Positions 24,030 to 31,879 are shown, counted from the stretch's first letter. The stretch is 50,268 bases of DNA from Clostridiales bacterium (GCA_015056365.1 SVGM01000006.1:1-50268); one strand, 5' to 3'. The notes: a model not told the origin generated them from the sequence alone. Translations and numbers: made by a program.

Positions 24030-25163
24030 ATGAAAGCACCTGTCTTCCTTGCCAGACTGAGAAAACGTACCCGCCGCCTGATGCAGACCCGCACGGAGGT
24101 ACACACGGAAGAGGAGTCCATCCAAAGCCGTATGCTGGGCAGGCTCACATCCTGGCACTGGCTGGGTGCCATTTTGCTCTTTGCCCAGCTGATCCTGTGG
24201 GTGGTGCTGGCTGGTTATGATAACGCCCTGCAGGGAACATGGCAGGCGGCGATCATGCTGCTGATGCCCGGGCTTGGACTGTACCTTCTCTGGCGCGCCG
24301 CCGCCAAAGGACTCGCGCACCGGCAGGCCAAATGGCCGCTTCTGTGCCTGCTGCCCAGTCTCATCCTAGATATCGCCCTGCTGCTGGCGGCATGGCTTTC
24401 GCTGATGCGTCAGCTGATGCCTTCCTATCCGGAGGTTGTGCTGATGATCCTGTGCCTGGTGATGACGTTTCTGGCGGCGCTTCTTGGCCGGGAAAACGGT
24501 GTGGCCTATGGCGGCGGCATGCTGCGCTGGCTCCTGCTGGGTTTCCTTGCGCTGGTGCTGCTCCATGCCAATGCTGGGCGCACCTCGGACCGCCTCTTTC
24601 CCGTCCTTGGCCATGGCCTGACCCATACCGCAAAAACCGCTCTGACAGGCGTCGGCGCAGTATGGCCGGTAGCGCTGTTCTTTGTACTGCCCTGCCATAA
24701 GGATGCGCACCAGTTTCTGGTCAGGGCTCAAAAGCAACCCAAGACCCTGCTATTCCTTCTGCCGGTGTTTCTTCTGTGCATCCTGTACAGCCTGTCCATG
24801 GCAGCCACTGCGCCTTGGAACCCCGTGGATCAGCTACGGGTGGGTGAGAAGCTGATCGCTCTCAGCCGCCATACCCGGAGCATGCTGATCACGGAGCTGG
24901 GCAGCCTTTGGTGGCTGATCCTGCTGCCGCTTTGCGCCGTCGCCGGCCTCACTTCCGCCGGAAGCATCCTTCGCCGCGCCGCCCCCCGCTTTCCCCGGTG
25001 GCTGGCACTTTTGGCGGCTTTGCTGCCCGGAGCGGCGATGATCGTCCTCTGGCCCGGTATCCTTCCGCGTTTTCTCATCGCGCTGCTTCCCTACCGGGTC
25101 ATCTTTCCCCTGCTGAGCGGCATCTGGCTCTGCGTTCTTGGCCGGCGCCAGCTAAGAGGGTAA
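24030..25163 (+). CDS. Divergent germinant receptor B subunit (GerB-type membrane protein)
   Basis: The protein has 377 residues from the ATG at 24030, which has GAGG 6 bases upstream; an ATG at 24018 overlapping the previous stop is possible. A basic N-terminal tail of about 40 residues precedes about ten hydrophobic segments, the pattern of GerAB/GerKB proteins, which resemble amino-acid transporters and bind germinants. Sequence similarity to known B subunits looks weak; I place it mainly by topology and by its position between clear A- and C-type genes. It would bind the germinant in the spore inner membrane. Confidence 0.75.
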   Translation: MKAPVFLARLRKRTRRLMQTRTEVHTEEESIQSRMLGRLTSWHWLGAILLFAQLILWVVLAGYDNALQGTWQAAIMLLMPGLGLYLLWRAAAKGLAHRQAKWPLLCLLPSLILDIALLLAAWLSLMRQLMPSYPEVVLMILCLVMTFLAALLGRENGVAYGGGMLRWLLLGFLALVLLHANAGRTSDRLFPVLGHGLTHTAKTALTGVGAVWPVALFFVLPCHKDAHQFLVRAQKQPKTLLFLLPVFLLCILYSLSMAATAPWNPVDQLRVGEKLIALSRHTRSMLITELGSLWWLILLPLCAVAGLTSAGSILRRAAPRFPRWLALLAALLPGAAMIVLWPGILPRFLIALLPYRVIFPLLSGIWLCVLGRRQLRG

Positions 25164-25196
25164 GGCATATCCTTTATCCCGGAAAGGAGTGCATCC

Positions 25197-26315
25197 ATGA
25201 AACGTTTCCTGCTTTTGCTGCTTTTCTGTCTTTTCCTCACCGGCTGCAGCACCTCTTCAGGCGAGAAGCAGATCTTCCCCATCTGCATGAGCATCGACCA
25301 GGCGAAAGATGGCAAACTGACCATCGGCGTGCAGGTGAATATGATGAGCAGCGCTGAAAGCACTGAATATACCGTCTTTACCGCCACAGGGGACAACTTC
25401 TCCCAGGCGTTGGAGATCCTGGGCGCTTCCATGCCCTATCCGCTGCATTTTGGTCAGCTTCGCCTGTGTATTCTCTCTTACGAGTATGCCAGTACCCACA
25501 GCCTGCGTCCCCTGCTACGGGAGATCGCCTCCCTGTATACCATCCGGCCAGATGCTACTGTGATGGTCGCTTTGGGCAACGCACGCCAGACCATGGAAGC
25601 CCAGAAACCCGATCTGGGCGTGCGGCTGAGCACATATCTGGATCTGCTGCTCTCCCGGCTTCGTCAGGAGCATCTTTTGCCCATTGAGAACCTCACCGAC
25701 GTGGTGCGCGCTCTCGGCAGCGACTACGGCGATCCCCTGCTGGGTCTGTGTGCGCTGAATCAGGCAGTATCCGATCAGGCGAAGTCCCAGCAGCAAAGCC
25801 AGCAGGGCGGCGGGGGAGGCGGTTCCGGCGGCAACTCCGGCGGCGGTGACCAGCCGGCAGTGGCCATCTATCCCCAGCAGGAATTGCCCATCAGCGGCGA
25901 CAAGGAAACCTCTATCGGCGAGCCGTCCCCCGGCGACGATCTGCCCATCAATCTGCAGGCAGGCGCCCTGCCCAGGCAAAACGGCAACCCGGTGGAATAC
26001 ATCGGCTCCACAACGGTGGGCAACGGCGTTGTCAGCGGCATCCTCTCCGCCCAGGAGACCCGAATGGTACTGCTTTTGATCCGGCATAGCCAGGTTGCAT
26101 CCGTTACACAGACCAACGCTGAGCTGACCCTGGAGCAGGACTGTCCCGTCGCTCCTGAAATGACCAAAGAACTGGCGGCACGTCTTCAGGCGCTGAACTG
26201 CGATGCGCTCTCCGTCGGGGCAGCTGTTGCCCGTCAGGTTTCCGATTTGCGTGCTTTTACTCAGTTCGATATCGAAAGCATCTACCCATCTCTCACATTT
26301 TCAGTTACACATTAA
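25197..26315 (+). CDS. Germinant receptor C subunit (GerC-type lipoprotein)
   Basis: The 372-residue protein has a lipoprotein signal with the lipobox LTGC and lipid-bearing Cys17. Residue length fits GerAC/GerKC proteins, which are anchored to the outer face of the spore inner membrane and needed for receptor function. An unusual glycine/serine-rich linker at residues about 203-222 splits the N-terminal domain from the C-terminal domain. The N-terminal part holds DLGVRLSTYLDLL, typical of the family, and the C-terminus ends in the region FDIESIYPSL. AAAGGAG precedes the ATG, 33 bp after the B gene. A terminator follows. Confidence 0.85.
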   Translation: MKRFLLLLLFCLFLTGCSTSSGEKQIFPICMSIDQAKDGKLTIGVQVNMMSSAESTEYTVFTATGDNFSQALEILGASMPYPLHFGQLRLCILSYEYASTHSLRPLLREIASLYTIRPDATVMVALGNARQTMEAQKPDLGVRLSTYLDLLLSRLRQEHLLPIENLTDVVRALGSDYGDPLLGLCALNQAVSDQAKSQQQSQQGGGGGGSGGNSGGGDQPAVAIYPQQELPISGDKETSIGEPSPGDDLPINLQAGALPRQNGNPVEYIGSTTVGNGVVSGILSAQETRMVLLLIRHSQVASVTQTNAELTLEQDCPVAPEMTKELAARLQALNCDALSVGAAVARQVSDLRAFTQFDIESIYPSLTFSVTH

Positions 26316-26326
26316 TGATTTTATCA

Positions 26327-26358
26327 AGAAGGTTATGTAACCTTCTTTCTTTTTTTTC
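26327..26358 (+). terminator. Terminator of the sigG-ger operon
   Basis: AGAAGGTTA (26327-26335) pairs with TAACCTTCT (26338-26346) around a tiny loop, followed by a long T-run. Confidence 0.8.
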
Positions 26359-26412
26359 CTAAGTTGTATTATCCATTATCTCTTTCTTTTTCCCTTTTTT
26401 GTTATTTTCCTC

Positions 26413-26442
26413 TTGTGTTACATACAGTTTTTATGCTATAAT
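26413..26442 (+). promoter_or_regulatory. Promoter of the diguanylate cyclase gene
   Basis: TTGTGT (26413-26418), an 18-base spacer and a perfect TATAAT (26437-26442) with an extended -10 (TGC). The start codon lies 41 bases further on. Confidence 0.7.
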
Positions 26443-26483
26443 GTATAAACCTTAAATCATTGTCATAATCGAGGTGAATTGAT

Positions 26484-27653
26484 ATGCAAAAGCTGCGGGA
26501 ACGTTTTTACCTGTGGGCTTTTTTGGATATCAATCGCACCGGCGATTACGAGCAAACCTTCTTTAACCGTTTCTGCGACAGAAACAACATGGATAACATG
26601 AATATGATCGCCGACCTGAGCCTGTTGCTGTCGGTCATATCCGGTATGCTCACCTTCTATTTTGCTCTCAAGGACTCTTCCTTTGCAACGCCTTTTTTCC
26701 ATGCGGTCATTCTGCTGACCATGGTCGTTTTCCTCTACCTGACCAAAACCTTCACCTTTCAGTACGGCTCCAACGCCCTTTGCAACAATACCGTTCTGCT
26801 TTTCAATTTCTTTCTTTATTTCTTCTGCACCATTTATGTGTTCTTCGATGTTCCTTTCTCCCCGGTTCTGTTCTATATCGTGCTGGCGCTCTCCCAGGTG
26901 GTTTTCATTTTCCCCCCTGTTTACGCCACGCTGCATTCCCTTCTCTGGATCGCGATCCATCTGATTATCAGCTTCTTTGTCCAGACGCCTCTGCAGTTCA
27001 ACCTGGATTGTCTCAGCTGCCTGATCGTGTTCTGCATTTCCCTGATGGTGGGCTGGTACATCGGCAAGACCCGCGCTACCCAGGCCTTCGCCACCGAGCA
27101 GTCCGAGCAGATGACAAAGGCGCTCAAGCTCACCAGCGTCACCGACCAGCTGACCTCCCTTTTGAACCACCGCAGCTTCCAAAACCAGTATTATCAGCTT
27201 TTCGAGGCTTCCCAGACCACCTCCCGCCGCATCGGTATCATCATGATCGATATCGACAAGTTCAAGCTCTACAACGACTACTACGGTCACACTGAAGGCG
27301 ATAACTGTCTTGCCACCATCGGTAGAACCATCTCCACCTTCGCCGGTGACCAGGTGTCCGCCTTCCGCTTCGGCGGCGAAGAGTTTGTTCTCCTGCTTTG
27401 GGGCAACGCCACCAAGCAGACCATCGCCCTGGCGGAGCAGATTCGCAAGACCATCTATAACATGCAGATTCCTCACGAATACAGCCCCATCGGTACTTGC
27501 GTCACCGTGAGCGTTGGCGTATACGTAGCTACCCCCAAGCGCGACGACAAACCCATGGACTTCTTCGACCGAGCCGACCAGGCCATGTACCGCAGCAAAA
27601 AAGCACGCGGCAACGTGGTATCTGCTTACTACATTGAAGCTGACGATGAATAA
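26484..27653 (+). CDS. Membrane-bound diguanylate cyclase (GGDEF domain)
   Basis: The 389-residue protein has about six hydrophobic segments in residues 45-205 and a C-terminal GGDEF domain (about 220-385) with the active motif GGEEF. LTSLLNHRSF and MIDIDKFKLYNDYYGH are the substrate and metal-binding blocks. It should make cyclic di-GMP from two GTP at the membrane. The RxxD product-inhibition site expected five residues before GGEEF is absent (GDQV is there instead), so feedback inhibition of the standard type is not expected. The signal sensed by the membrane part is unknown. GAGG precedes the ATG. It is monocistronic, between its own promoter and terminator. Confidence 0.93.
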   Translation: MQKLRERFYLWAFLDINRTGDYEQTFFNRFCDRNNMDNMNMIADLSLLLSVISGMLTFYFALKDSSFATPFFHAVILLTMVVFLYLTKTFTFQYGSNALCNNTVLLFNFFLYFFCTIYVFFDVPFSPVLFYIVLALSQVVFIFPPVYATLHSLLWIAIHLIISFFVQTPLQFNLDCLSCLIVFCISLMVGWYIGKTRATQAFATEQSEQMTKALKLTSVTDQLTSLLNHRSFQNQYYQLFEASQTTSRRIGIIMIDIDKFKLYNDYYGHTEGDNCLATIGRTISTFAGDQVSAFRFGGEEFVLLLWGNATKQTIALAEQIRKTIYNMQIPHEYSPIGTCVTVSVGVYVATPKRDDKPMDFFDRADQAMYRSKKARGNVVSAYYIEADDE

Positions 27654-27671
27654 ATCCCGATTCCTTTTTTC

Positions 27672-27698
27672 CGGCCGTTCTGTACGGCCGATTTTTTT
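27672..27698 (+). terminator. Terminator of the diguanylate cyclase gene
   Basis: CGGCCGT (27672-27678) pairs with ACGGCCG (27684-27690) across a 5-base loop, followed by seven T residues. Confidence 0.9.
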
Positions 27699-27732
27699 AC
27701 ACCTTTTTTCTTTTCATCTGCCTCTTTCGGCA

Positions 27733-27762
27733 TTGACTTTTCCGCTTTTCTCCATGTACAAT
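27733..27762 (+). promoter_or_regulatory. Promoter of whiA
   Basis: TTGACT (27733-27738), an 18-base spacer and TACAAT (27757-27762), 48 bases before the whiA start. Confidence 0.7.
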
Positions 27763-27810
27763 AGTGGCTGAAAATAGTTGTTGATTCAATTGAAGAGAGG
27801 ACGACCGCCA

Positions 27811-28746
27811 ATGTCGTTTGCGTCCGACTGCAAAAAGGAACTTTGTGGTCTGCAACCTGAAAAAGTCTGCTGCATGATCAGCGAACTGGGTGGCCTTTTT
27901 ATGGCCATCGGCAGTCTGAACCTGTTGGGCAGGGGCAGGCTGAGCGTCCAGTTCAGCGGCGAAAATATGGCTGTAGCTCGTCGCATCTATACACTCCTTG
28001 GCAAAGCGCTGCAGCTTCCTCCCCAGATCCATTATGTGAATAACACCCATTTCGGCGGCAGACGCAAATGTGTCCTGACGCTGAATCCTCAGCAGGCGCC
28101 TGTTTTCCTCCGCGCCATGCACATGATGGGAGATCACAACGGCGAAGAAACCCTTCGTTCCATGATCCCCGTGCTGGGTCTGACCCGCAGCTGCTGCTCC
28201 CGTGCGTTTCTCCGGGGCGTGATGCTGGGCTGCGGCACCATTTCCAATCCCGAAATCGCCTATCATATGGAGCTGCCCTTCCATGACGAGGATATGCGCC
28301 TGAATCTGGCCAAATGTTTGCTCAAGCAAGGTCTTCCCATCAAGCAGAGCGAGCGCAAGGGCAAGGGATATCTCTATTACAAGCAATGCGAGCAAATCAT
28401 CACCTTCCTTTCGGTGGTGGGTGCGCACAAGGCCGTCATGAAGATCGAAGATCTCCGGGTTAAGCGCCAGGTCTACGGCTCCGTCACCCGAGCCATGAAC
28501 TGCGACAGCGCCAATCTGAATAAATCCATGGAGGCCTCTGACAGCCAGATTGCCGCCATTGAAAAGCTGATCCGCCACAACCGGCTGGGTGCGCTGCCTC
28601 CATCGCTTCAGGAGATCGCCATTGCTCGGCTGAATGCACCATCTGCCACCTTGCAGGAGCTGGGTCAGTCCTTGAAAAAGCCCATCGGCAAAAGCGGCGT
28701 CAATCACCGGCTCCGCCGCCTGATGGCCATTGCCGACGAAACCTGA
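27811..28746 (+). CDS. whiA: DNA-binding protein WhiA
   Basis: The 311-residue protein matches WhiA throughout: SFASDCKKELC at the start, RAFLRGVMLGCGTISNPE in the LAGLIDADG-like domain (degenerate, not an endonuclease), and a C-terminal helix-turn-helix with LPPSLQEIAIARL and SGVNHRLRRL. WhiA is a nucleoid-associated regulator that affects cell division and chromosome segregation in Bacillota. The start at 27811 is set by AGAGAGG upstream. A Crh-like HPr gene follows by 21 bp, as in the Bacillus yvcJ-yvcK-whiA-crh cluster, but yvcJ and yvcK are missing here. The origin-like region lies just downstream. Confidence 0.96.
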   Translation: MSFASDCKKELCGLQPEKVCCMISELGGLFMAIGSLNLLGRGRLSVQFSGENMAVARRIYTLLGKALQLPPQIHYVNNTHFGGRRKCVLTLNPQQAPVFLRAMHMMGDHNGEETLRSMIPVLGLTRSCCSRAFLRGVMLGCGTISNPEIAYHMELPFHDEDMRLNLAKCLLKQGLPIKQSERKGKGYLYYKQCEQIITFLSVVGAHKAVMKIEDLRVKRQVYGSVTRAMNCDSANLNKSMEASDSQIAAIEKLIRHNRLGALPPSLQEIAIARLNAPSATLQELGQSLKKPIGKSGVNHRLRRLMAIADET

Positions 28747-28767
28747 TGTTCAGAAAGGAGGTACCTT

Positions 28768-29037
28768 ATGTACCGGACTTCTATCAATATCAAACCCATT
28801 CTCCCCATGCGCCGGGACACCGCCGCCGCCATCGCTGCCGTTGCCTCCCGCTATGACAGCACCATCACCTTCGAAACCGAGAATGTCATCCTCAATGCCA
28901 AGAGTATGTTGGGCCTGCTGAGCATGACCCTTCCTGAGGACGGTCAGGTGATGCTCACTTCCTCCGGCAAAGACGAAGAAAATGCCGCCCAGGCCCTGCT
29001 CAATCAGCTGGATCTTCTCTTCCAGAAAGAGTGCTGA
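28768..29037 (+). CDS. Crh-like HPr-family protein lacking the catalytic histidine
   Basis: The 89-residue protein aligns without gaps to Bacillus HPr over its first 52 residues. The phosphocarrier His15 is Arg15 here and Arg17 is Asp17, so it cannot take part in sugar phosphotransfer. The regulatory serine is kept: NAKSMLGLLSM puts Ser46 in its usual place. This is the pattern of Crh, a carbon-control protein that is phosphorylated on Ser46 and works with CcpA. Position just after whiA matches crh. GGAGG precedes the ATG. Assignment as Crh-like is good; its partners here are inferred. Confidence 0.85.
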   Translation: MYRTSINIKPILPMRRDTAAAIAAVASRYDSTITFETENVILNAKSMLGLLSMTLPEDGQVMLTSSGKDEENAAQALLNQLDLLFQKEC

Positions 29038-29040
29038 TCT

Positions 29041-29508
29041 GTTGATATTTGATCCTATCTTTGCGGAAGAACGCCCTTAAGGCCTTTGCTACAGCCCAAA
29101 CCGGTTTTCCAGCTTTCCTTTTCCACAGGGTGTTGGAATATGGAAAAACGCCTTTTTGGGCGAATGATCCATTTTTTCTGTCGAAGGGTTTTCCCTTCCA
29201 TTTTGCAGGAAAAATCCAATGTTTATCGAATGTATCAAAGATGGCGTGTTTTTCATGCCGTTTTTGTCCTATGTGACGGGCACCTCCGCTGGAATCTTTG
29301 CCGTCATTTTTCCCGTCTCAGACGGCTGTTTTCTCTCTGAATTGTGGATGTTTCACGCCCTTTTTCCAGAGAATGCGAGCGATTTTCCATAGCGGAAACG
29401 TTGCCTGCAAAGCCCCAAAATCACTTTTCCACGGTTTCCACACCCCCTACTACTACTACTAACTATCTATTACTACTACTACATATAGTATGTTCGGAGG
29501 TCTTGAAG
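29041..29508 (+). other. oriC: Probable chromosomal replication origin (oriC) upstream of dnaN
   Basis: This 468-bp stretch has no credible gene, although frames run through it. It is AT-richer than its surroundings and crowded with TTTTCC-type strings. TTTTCCACA at 29119-29127 fits the DnaA-box consensus TTWTNCACA; TGTGGATGT at 29343-29351 is a weaker box on the other strand. It ends in two tandem boxes and a CTA-repeat unwinding element, then the dnaN ribosome site. Two exact parS sites lie 1.2 and 5.8 kb to the right, and a near match 5.5 kb to the left. dnaA is not in the window. Confidence 0.75.
29425..29485 (+). other. Tandem DnaA-box-like sites plus DnaA-trio-like CTA repeats
   Basis: TTTTCCACG (29425-29433) and GTTTCCACA (29434-29442), each one base from TTWTNCACA, abut head to tail. 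A C-run follows, then five perfect CTA triplets (29447-29461), ACTATCTATTA, and further CTA triplets to about 29485. Read 3' to 5' on the complementary strand the triplets are GAT, the DnaA-trio consensus, in the correct orientation relative to the boxes and at the correct spacing. This is the known layout of the Bacillus unwinding site. Confidence 0.75.
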
Positions 29509-30624
29509 ATGAAGTTTGAATGCGCTGCTCAGGAGCTTGTTTACGGGCTGGTGAACGCTACCCGTGCACTTTCTGCCAGACCCGCCATGCAAATTTTGGA
29601 GGGCGTGCTTCTGCGTACGGAAGAAGAGGGCATTTCCATTCTTTGCTCCGATGGTTCTCTGAGCATCAAAGCCATGGTCAATGCACAAGTTGCTTCTCCC
29701 GGTGAAGTGGTTCTTCCCGGCCGTCTGCTGACGGAGATCGTCCGCAAGCTGCCCGAAGGCACTGTTACCTTCGATATGAATGAAAAAATGGCGGTTACCA
29801 TCCGCTGCGGCCAGAGCCGTTCCACCATCACCGGCATGGCTACCGATGAGTTCCCCCAGATGAAGGATCTCTTCCACACCCACGCCATGCATTTCTCTCA
29901 GGGCAAGCTTAAGGATATGATCAGCAAGGTCACCTTCGCCATCGCTCTGCAGGAAAGCCGTCAGGCGCTGACTGGCTGTCTGATGGAAATGACCAAAAAT
30001 GAGCTCCGCTTGGTGGGTCTGGATGGGTTCCGCCTTGCACTGCAGGTGCATCATGATGATTTCGTTTTGCCTGACGGCAAAGATGAGCTGAAAGCCATCG
30101 TGCCCGGCCGCGTGATGAACGAGCTGAGCCACATCATGTCTGATGACGACAGCATGGCCACCTTCCATTTCGATACCACCCACATGATGGCCATCGTGGG
30201 TAATGTGACTTTGGTCACCAGCTTGCTGGCAGGTGAATACATCAACTATCGTCAGATTCTTCCCACCACCTGGCTCACTCGTGTTTCTGTAAAGCGCAAA
30301 GAGCTGCAGGAGGCCATCGAGCGCGCCAGTCTCATGGCCAAGGAAGGCAAAAACAACCTGATCCGAATGAAGGCCACCGACGGCAACCTCAAAATTACCT
30401 CCAACAGCGAGCTGGGTGATGTGCTGGAGAATTTGGATGCTCATCTGGAGGGCGAAGAGATCGAGATTGCCTTCAACTCCCGCTACATCAGCGACGTGAT
30501 CAAGAACGTGGATGAGGAATGCTGCACCCTCAGCATGAATACCAGCGTCAGCCCCTGTGTCATTTCTCCTTTGGAGGGCGACAGCTATCTGTACCTGGTT
30601 CTGCCCGTTCGTGTGTATAATTAA
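29509..30624 (+). CDS. dnaN: DNA polymerase III subunit beta (sliding clamp)
   Basis: The protein has 371 residues, the usual length. It starts with MKFECAAQELVYGLVNATRA and contains the clamp blocks FPQMKDLF, ALQESRQALTG and GFRLALQ, ending in YLVLPVRVYN, close to the usual MPMR-type clamp C-terminus. The start at 29509 is set by GGAGG 8 bases upstream; longer readings run back into the origin-like element. The clamp encircles DNA and tethers the polymerase. Neither dnaA upstream nor recF/gyrB downstream is present, which is unusual for dnaN in Bacillota. It is monocistronic and ends in a parS-containing terminator. Confidence 0.95.
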   Translation: MKFECAAQELVYGLVNATRALSARPAMQILEGVLLRTEEEGISILCSDGSLSIKAMVNAQVASPGEVVLPGRLLTEIVRKLPEGTVTFDMNEKMAVTIRCGQSRSTITGMATDEFPQMKDLFHTHAMHFSQGKLKDMISKVTFAIALQESRQALTGCLMEMTKNELRLVGLDGFRLALQVHHDDFVLPDGKDELKAIVPGRVMNELSHIMSDDDSMATFHFDTTHMMAIVGNVTLVTSLLAGEYINYRQILPTTWLTRVSVKRKELQEAIERASLMAKEGKNNLIRMKATDGNLKITSNSELGDVLENLDAHLEGEEIEIAFNSRYISDVIKNVDEECCTLSMNTSVSPCVISPLEGDSYLYLVLPVRVYN

Positions 30625-30630
30625 CGGTTT

Positions 30631-30649
30631 TCATGAAAGAATTTCATGA
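30631..30649. repeat. Short dyad between dnaN and its terminator
   Basis: TCATGAAA (30631-30638), GAA, TTTCATGA (30642-30649) form an 8-base stem with a 3-base loop immediately after the dnaN stop, ahead of the larger palindrome. Its role is unknown. Confidence 0.6.
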
Positions 30650-30654
30650 TGGTT

Positions 30655-30690
30655 AAAAGGACATTGTTTCACGTGAAACAATGTCCTTTT
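30655..30690 (+). terminator. dnaN terminator: 36-bp perfect palindrome with a parS core
   Basis: Positions 30655-30672 are the exact reverse complement of 30673-30690, giving an 18-base stem with no loop bases beyond those needed to fold, then a T (five T in all). The A/T ends and GGAC/GTCC steps make it a terminator for dnaN and, on the other strand, for the metallo-beta-lactamase-fold gene. The central 16 bases are parS. Confidence 0.8.
30665..30680. other. parS site (ParB binding), perfect consensus
   Basis: TGTTTCACGTGAAACA fits the consensus TGTTNCACGTGAAACA at all positions. It lies 1.2 kb from the DnaA-trio-like element. ParB (Spo0J) loads here and spreads to organise origin segregation and condensin loading. 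Confidence 0.92.
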
Positions 30691-30707
30691 TGATGCGCTG
30701 TCTTTTT

Positions 30708-31571
30708 TTATTCCAGATTTACTGGCAGGTCAGTATCGATGAAGGGATCGTATCCGTCGATGCCGGGGGTAGGTCTGCGGCTGGGCAACAGGTTATCGTC
30801 CAAATCTTTGGGCGGTTCGATGATGTGAATATCCAGCAGCTCGTCAGTGACGCTGATATTGGCGATGGTGCCAGCCTTGGTCATGGCGAGCACTTCGGTT
30901 TGGGGGCTACGAGTGTGTCGTGCAAACTCGATGGCTACTTCCGGCCGCTCTTGCCAGTGCATGGGGATGAAGATGCGGGGCTTCTGTGTCATGATGAAGT
31001 GATTAGCCCCTGCATCGTAGAGATAGCCCTGACGGGGATCCACCGGGAACATGGCCACGTCGATCTTCTCCTGCCGCATAGGCTCCAGGGCATGATAGAA
31101 AGCTTCTTCCGCGGCTTCGATCTCCTTGAGGGTGCTTTCCTGTCGCCAGTGCCACAGATTCAGGTCGCCTGCGTGGAAGATGTTCATCCCGTAGGCAGTT
31201 ACCAGGAAGGAAACACCCATGTCAGTGCTTTCAAATGCTTTGACGGAGATATTCGAGGTCAGTTTTTTTTCTTGCAGCGGGGAGATCCGGCTGCCACGTG
31301 TGCCCACCGGCATATCGTGCGCTACGATGTAGTTGACTGGCAGCCCTGCTTTTTGCCAATCGTAGATCACAGGATCGTAGTGATCCGGGTGTTGGTGGCT
31401 GACAAATACGAAGATCTGCTCAAAAGCTTTCAGGAAGCTTTCGGTGATCCGCGCGCTTTGCTTCAGCTCGCGTTCTTCGCCCTCCCAGTAGTCAAAGATC
31501 AGCAGCGTACTGCCCACCTGAACGGAAAAACCGCTGTTGTGGTAGTAGATCAGCTTCAGAAATTTCTCCAT
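30708..31571 (-). CDS. MBL-fold metallo-hydrolase
   Basis: The protein has 287 residues from the ATG at 31571, with GGAGG 11 bases upstream; the frame stays open further upstream but without a site. SHQHPDHYD carries the H-x-H-x-D-H zinc motif; FHAGDLNLW supplies a metal-bridging Asp, and FIPMHW a late metal-binding His. This is a binuclear zinc hydrolase of the metallo-beta-lactamase fold; the substrate could be a lactone, phosphodiester or other ester. The neighbours give no hint. Its own promoter lies at 31734-31762 and it ends against the dnaN terminator. Confidence 0.88.
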   Translation of the reverse strand: MEKFLKLIYYHNSGFSVQVGSTLLIFDYWEGEERELKQSARITESFLKAFEQIFVFVSHQHPDHYDPVIYDWQKAGLPVNYIVAHDMPVGTRGSRISPLQEKKLTSNISVKAFESTDMGVSFLVTAYGMNIFHAGDLNLWHWRQESTLKEIEAAEEAFYHALEPMRQEKIDVAMFPVDPRQGYLYDAGANHFIMTQKPRIFIPMHWQERPEVAIEFARHTRSPQTEVLAMTKAGTIANISVTDELLDIHIIEPPKDLDDNLLPSRRPTPGIDGYDPFIDTDLPVNLE

Positions 31572-31733
31572 AGAAAAAGACGCCTCCGTGATGAAATATT
31601 TTCGTAATACTCGGCAGGATCCGACATTAGGCCTGATTGATCTATTACAAAATGATTGCTCATCAGAAAGCATCCAATGGTGCAGATGATCATCAAAAAA
31701 TAAACAATATCATCGCACTTCCTTTGCTGCGCA

Positions 31734-31762
31734 AGTATAGCACAGCAGATGCAAATTGTCAA
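31734..31762 (-). promoter_or_regulatory. Promoter of the MBL-fold gene
   Basis: On the minus strand TTGACA (31757-31762), 17 bases and TATACT (31734-31739). It leaves a leader of about 155 bases in which I see no clear structure. Confidence 0.75.
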
Positions 31763-31879
31763 CTTACTGCCTATTTTACATTAAGAATAGACATAAATTT
31801 GCGATCAAGTGGTGGCATTGTGTCAAAATTTCCGTCATTTTTGTTACAAAAGGGAGATTGTTACCATATATCTTTTTTG

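Noticed and set aside
27811..28746. LAGLIDADG-type domain as a sign of a homing endonuclease or intein
   Set aside because: The whole protein matches WhiA, where this domain is a normal, degenerate part.
29049..29340. Two short plus-strand frames in the origin-like region
   Set aside because: No ribosome site, atypical composition (many Phe and Cys) and full overlap with the DnaA-box-like strings.
31572..31673. N-terminal extension of the MBL-fold protein by 34 residues
   Set aside because: It has no ribosome site and no family-like sequence; the ATG at 31571 has GGAGG upstream.
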